Origin: Porphyromonas sp. COT-290 OH3588
GTDB taxonomy: Bacteria > Bacteroidota > Bacteroidia > Bacteroidales > Porphyromonadaceae
Length of the DNA: 64,000 nt
Assembly: GCF_000769075.1 (NCBI RefSeq)
Contig: NZ_JRFC01000014.1
Coordinates: forward strand, 126,023-190,022
Direction of reading: 5' to 3'
The notes under the pieces are model-generated. The model was not told the DNA's origin. It ran no database searches and was given only the letters and a program-made list of their open reading frames with translations. Position 1 is the first letter of the stretch, and every line of letters starts with the position of its first letter. The translations under genes and the position numbers were made by a program. Below, piece after piece: positions 62,708 to 64,000 of the stretch.

Positions 62708-62731
62708 CCGAGAGAATAGGTCTTTATATAT

Positions 62732-62774
62732 AAAAGGGGCTGTGGCAAGATCAAACATTGCCACAGCCCCTTTT
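62732..62774. terminator. Bidirectional terminator between korC and cls
   Basis: AAAAGGGGCTGTGGCAA (62732-62748) pairs over 17 bp with the arm ending at 62774. The arms AGGGGCTGTG..CACAGCCCC are like those of repeat family 2, but the upstream part of that family is missing here. Confidence 0.82.
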
Positions 62775-62790
62775 GTGTGTCTGATTACTC

Positions 62791-63999
62791 CTAGAGGAAG
62801 GGAGTGAAGAGGTTGGCGAACCAACCTACGAACTTGCGCCAGAGGCTTCGCTTGTGCCAGTAATTTCTGTCTAGCTGGACGCAGTGCTCGGCATCTTGAC
62901 GGAAGATGGTGTCGATTTGTGCCGTCATGCCTCGGTCGAAGATGAAAGCATTGGTTTCGTAGTCGTATCTGAGGCTACGGCTGTTGAGGTTGGCAGAGCC
63001 TACTGTACAGAATGTATTGTCTACTGTCATAGCCTTGGAGTGGTGGAAGCCACCTTGATAAAGTAGCACCTTAGCACCACGCTTGGAGAGCTTGTTTAGT
63101 TTGTGTAGCATTGCGTCGGGAGTAAATGGTATATCCGACTTCTCGGGTACCATAATACTGATCTCAACGCCTCGCTCTAGGGCCCTCTTGATGGCTCTAT
63201 TAATAGAGCTCGTAGGGACAAAGTAAGGATTGATGATGCGTACGTGGCTACCAGCTAGGTTGATCGAGTGAGTGTAGGCCTCCTTAATTGATTCGGGCGT
63301 CTTATTAGGACGGCGATCAACGATGGATACGCTCTGTCCGGATAAGCTATCTCGCAGGATAATAGGTGGAAAGTATTGGTCGCCCTCAATGGACTGCTTG
63401 GCTTCTTTATTCCATGCACCAAGAAAGATGCGCTGCAGATCTGCCACAGCCTCCCCCTCGATTCTCAGGTGCATATCCAGCCATGGCCCGATCTTGGGTA
63501 GTCCCTTGATGTAGTAGTCGGCTACATTCATGCCTCCAGTGTAGCCAATCAGTCCATCAATGACGACGATCTTACGGTGATCTCGGCTACTGGCATGGTT
63601 GATGTATGGGAAAACGATGGGGTCGAACTTCACGATCTCTATACCACTGGCTCGGATCGAGTCGAGGTGATGCCGCTTAAGCGGACGATTGTTGGACCAA
63701 TTGCCAAAGTCGTCGAATAGGATACGCACCTCCACCCCTTGGGCGACTTTTGCTTTGAGCAAGCTAAAGAGAGCAGAGGAGATGGAGTCGTTGCGGAAAT
63801 TAAAGTACTCCATGTGTACGTGATGCTTGGCTTGACCAATGGCATCGAAGAGGTCATTAAATTTATCTTGACCTCGAGTGAAGAGGCGTATACGATTGTG
63901 TGACGAAACGGGGAAGCCGTCTATCTCCAAGATCTTCATCAGCAAACTATCGCTGGGGATCTGGCTACCATCTGCGAGAACTGAACTATCTGGACGGGC
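62791..63999 (-). CDS. cls: Cardiolipin synthase-like phospholipase D protein, 5' end cut by window
   Basis: The frame stays open past 63945 to the window edge, so the true start is outside; about 402 residues are visible. Two HKD motifs are intact, SRDHRKIVVIDGLIGYTGGM and HHSKAMTVDNTFCTVGSANL, with the usual downstream Asn. The visible N-terminal part lacks membrane helices, which in cardiolipin synthases come first and are presumably beyond the edge. The enzyme joins two phosphatidylglycerols into cardiolipin. It is convergent with the kor operon. Confidence 0.88.
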   Translation of the reverse strand, partial: ARPDSSVLADGSQIPSDSLLMKILEIDGFPVSSHNRIRLFTRGQDKFNDLFDAIGQAKHHVHMEYFNFRNDSISSALFSLLKAKVAQGVEVRILFDDFGNWSNNRPLKRHHLDSIRASGIEIVKFDPIVFPYINHASSRDHRKIVVIDGLIGYTGGMNVADYYIKGLPKIGPWLDMHLRIEGEAVADLQRIFLGAWNKEAKQSIEGDQYFPPIILRDSLSGQSVSIVDRRPNKTPESIKEAYTHSINLAGSHVRIINPYFVPTSSINRAIKRALERGVEISIMVPEKSDIPFTPDAMLHKLNKLSKRGAKVLLYQGGFHHSKAMTVDNTFCTVGSANLNSRSLRYDYETNAFIFDRGMTAQIDTIFRQDAEHCVQLDRNYWHKRSLWRKFVGWFANLFTPFL

Positions 64000-64000
64000 G

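Overview
The window looks like chromosomal DNA of a Bacteroidetes (Bacteroidales) species, most likely Porphyromonas or a near relative. The evidence is a LutABC set, a BspA-type protein with a type IX secretion tail, two lipid acyltransferases resembling the Bacteroides glycine-lipid enzymes, a stand-alone KdsA, a 2-oxoacid:ferredoxin oxidoreductase operon, and many perfect Bacteroidetes -7 boxes (TAnnTTTG). The genus is an inference; no rRNA gene is present.

Layout. 1-2.25 kb: tail of a type I-C CRISPR-Cas locus (partial cas4, cas1, cas2, leader promoter, and an array of only two repeats and one spacer). 2.27-5 kb: lutCBA, minus strand. 5.4-9.9 kb: a TlpA-like lipoprotein, RluD-type pseudouridine synthase, a PASTA protein and an MlaFE-type lipid transporter. 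10.8-16.8 kb: coiled-coil protein, DUF3256-type protein, KdsA, beta-barrel, Dabb protein, SerB and an MscS channel. 16.8-23 kb: TPR protein, three tRNAs (Arg, Gly, initiator Met), a broken secreted-protein gene, then cdd-ppk-ppx. 23-29.3 kb: BspA-like protein, putative porin, YraN and a GlsB/GlsA-like pair. 30-33.4 kb: McrBC. 33.5-42.6 kb: substrate-binding protein, FadL-like barrel, a Tyr/Gly/Ser-rich secreted protein, TrkH, TrkA and Dxs. 42.9-48.2 kb: accessory stretch with a cholesterol-dependent-cytolysin-like lipoprotein, a heavily decayed gene and a TonB-receptor-like barrel. 48.5-51.6 kb: MarR regulator, then an operon of a small membrane protein, nicotinamidase, C_GCAxxG_C_C protein and a HAD-hotdog fusion. 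52-59 kb: thioredoxin, YeiH exporter, GH20 hexosaminidase, CobI/CbiL-like methylase, RecX, PrmC, RibD. 59.7-62.7 kb: korD-korA-small membrane gene-korB-korC. The right edge cuts a cardiolipin synthase gene.

Two families of dispersed intergenic repeats run through the window. Family 1 (five copies, each about 335 bp) has a constant architecture around CCCATCAAT/ATTGATGGG motifs and an AGGAGGCTCTAG-type block. Family 2 (four copies, about 100-170 bp) ends in a GGGGCTGxGCCAAAA/TTTTGACACAGCCCC terminator hairpin and in every case lies just past the 3' end of a gene. Copies of both flank accessory islands: McrBC lies between one of each, and a family 1 copy lies between the cytolysin-like gene and the decayed gene. 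These repeats, the cytolysin-like lipoprotein, the one-spacer array and the McrB N-terminal module are the items most worth following up.

No self-evidently new multi-gene defence or metabolic system stands out. The best candidates for undescribed biology are the family 1 element and the lone cytolysin-like lipoprotein.
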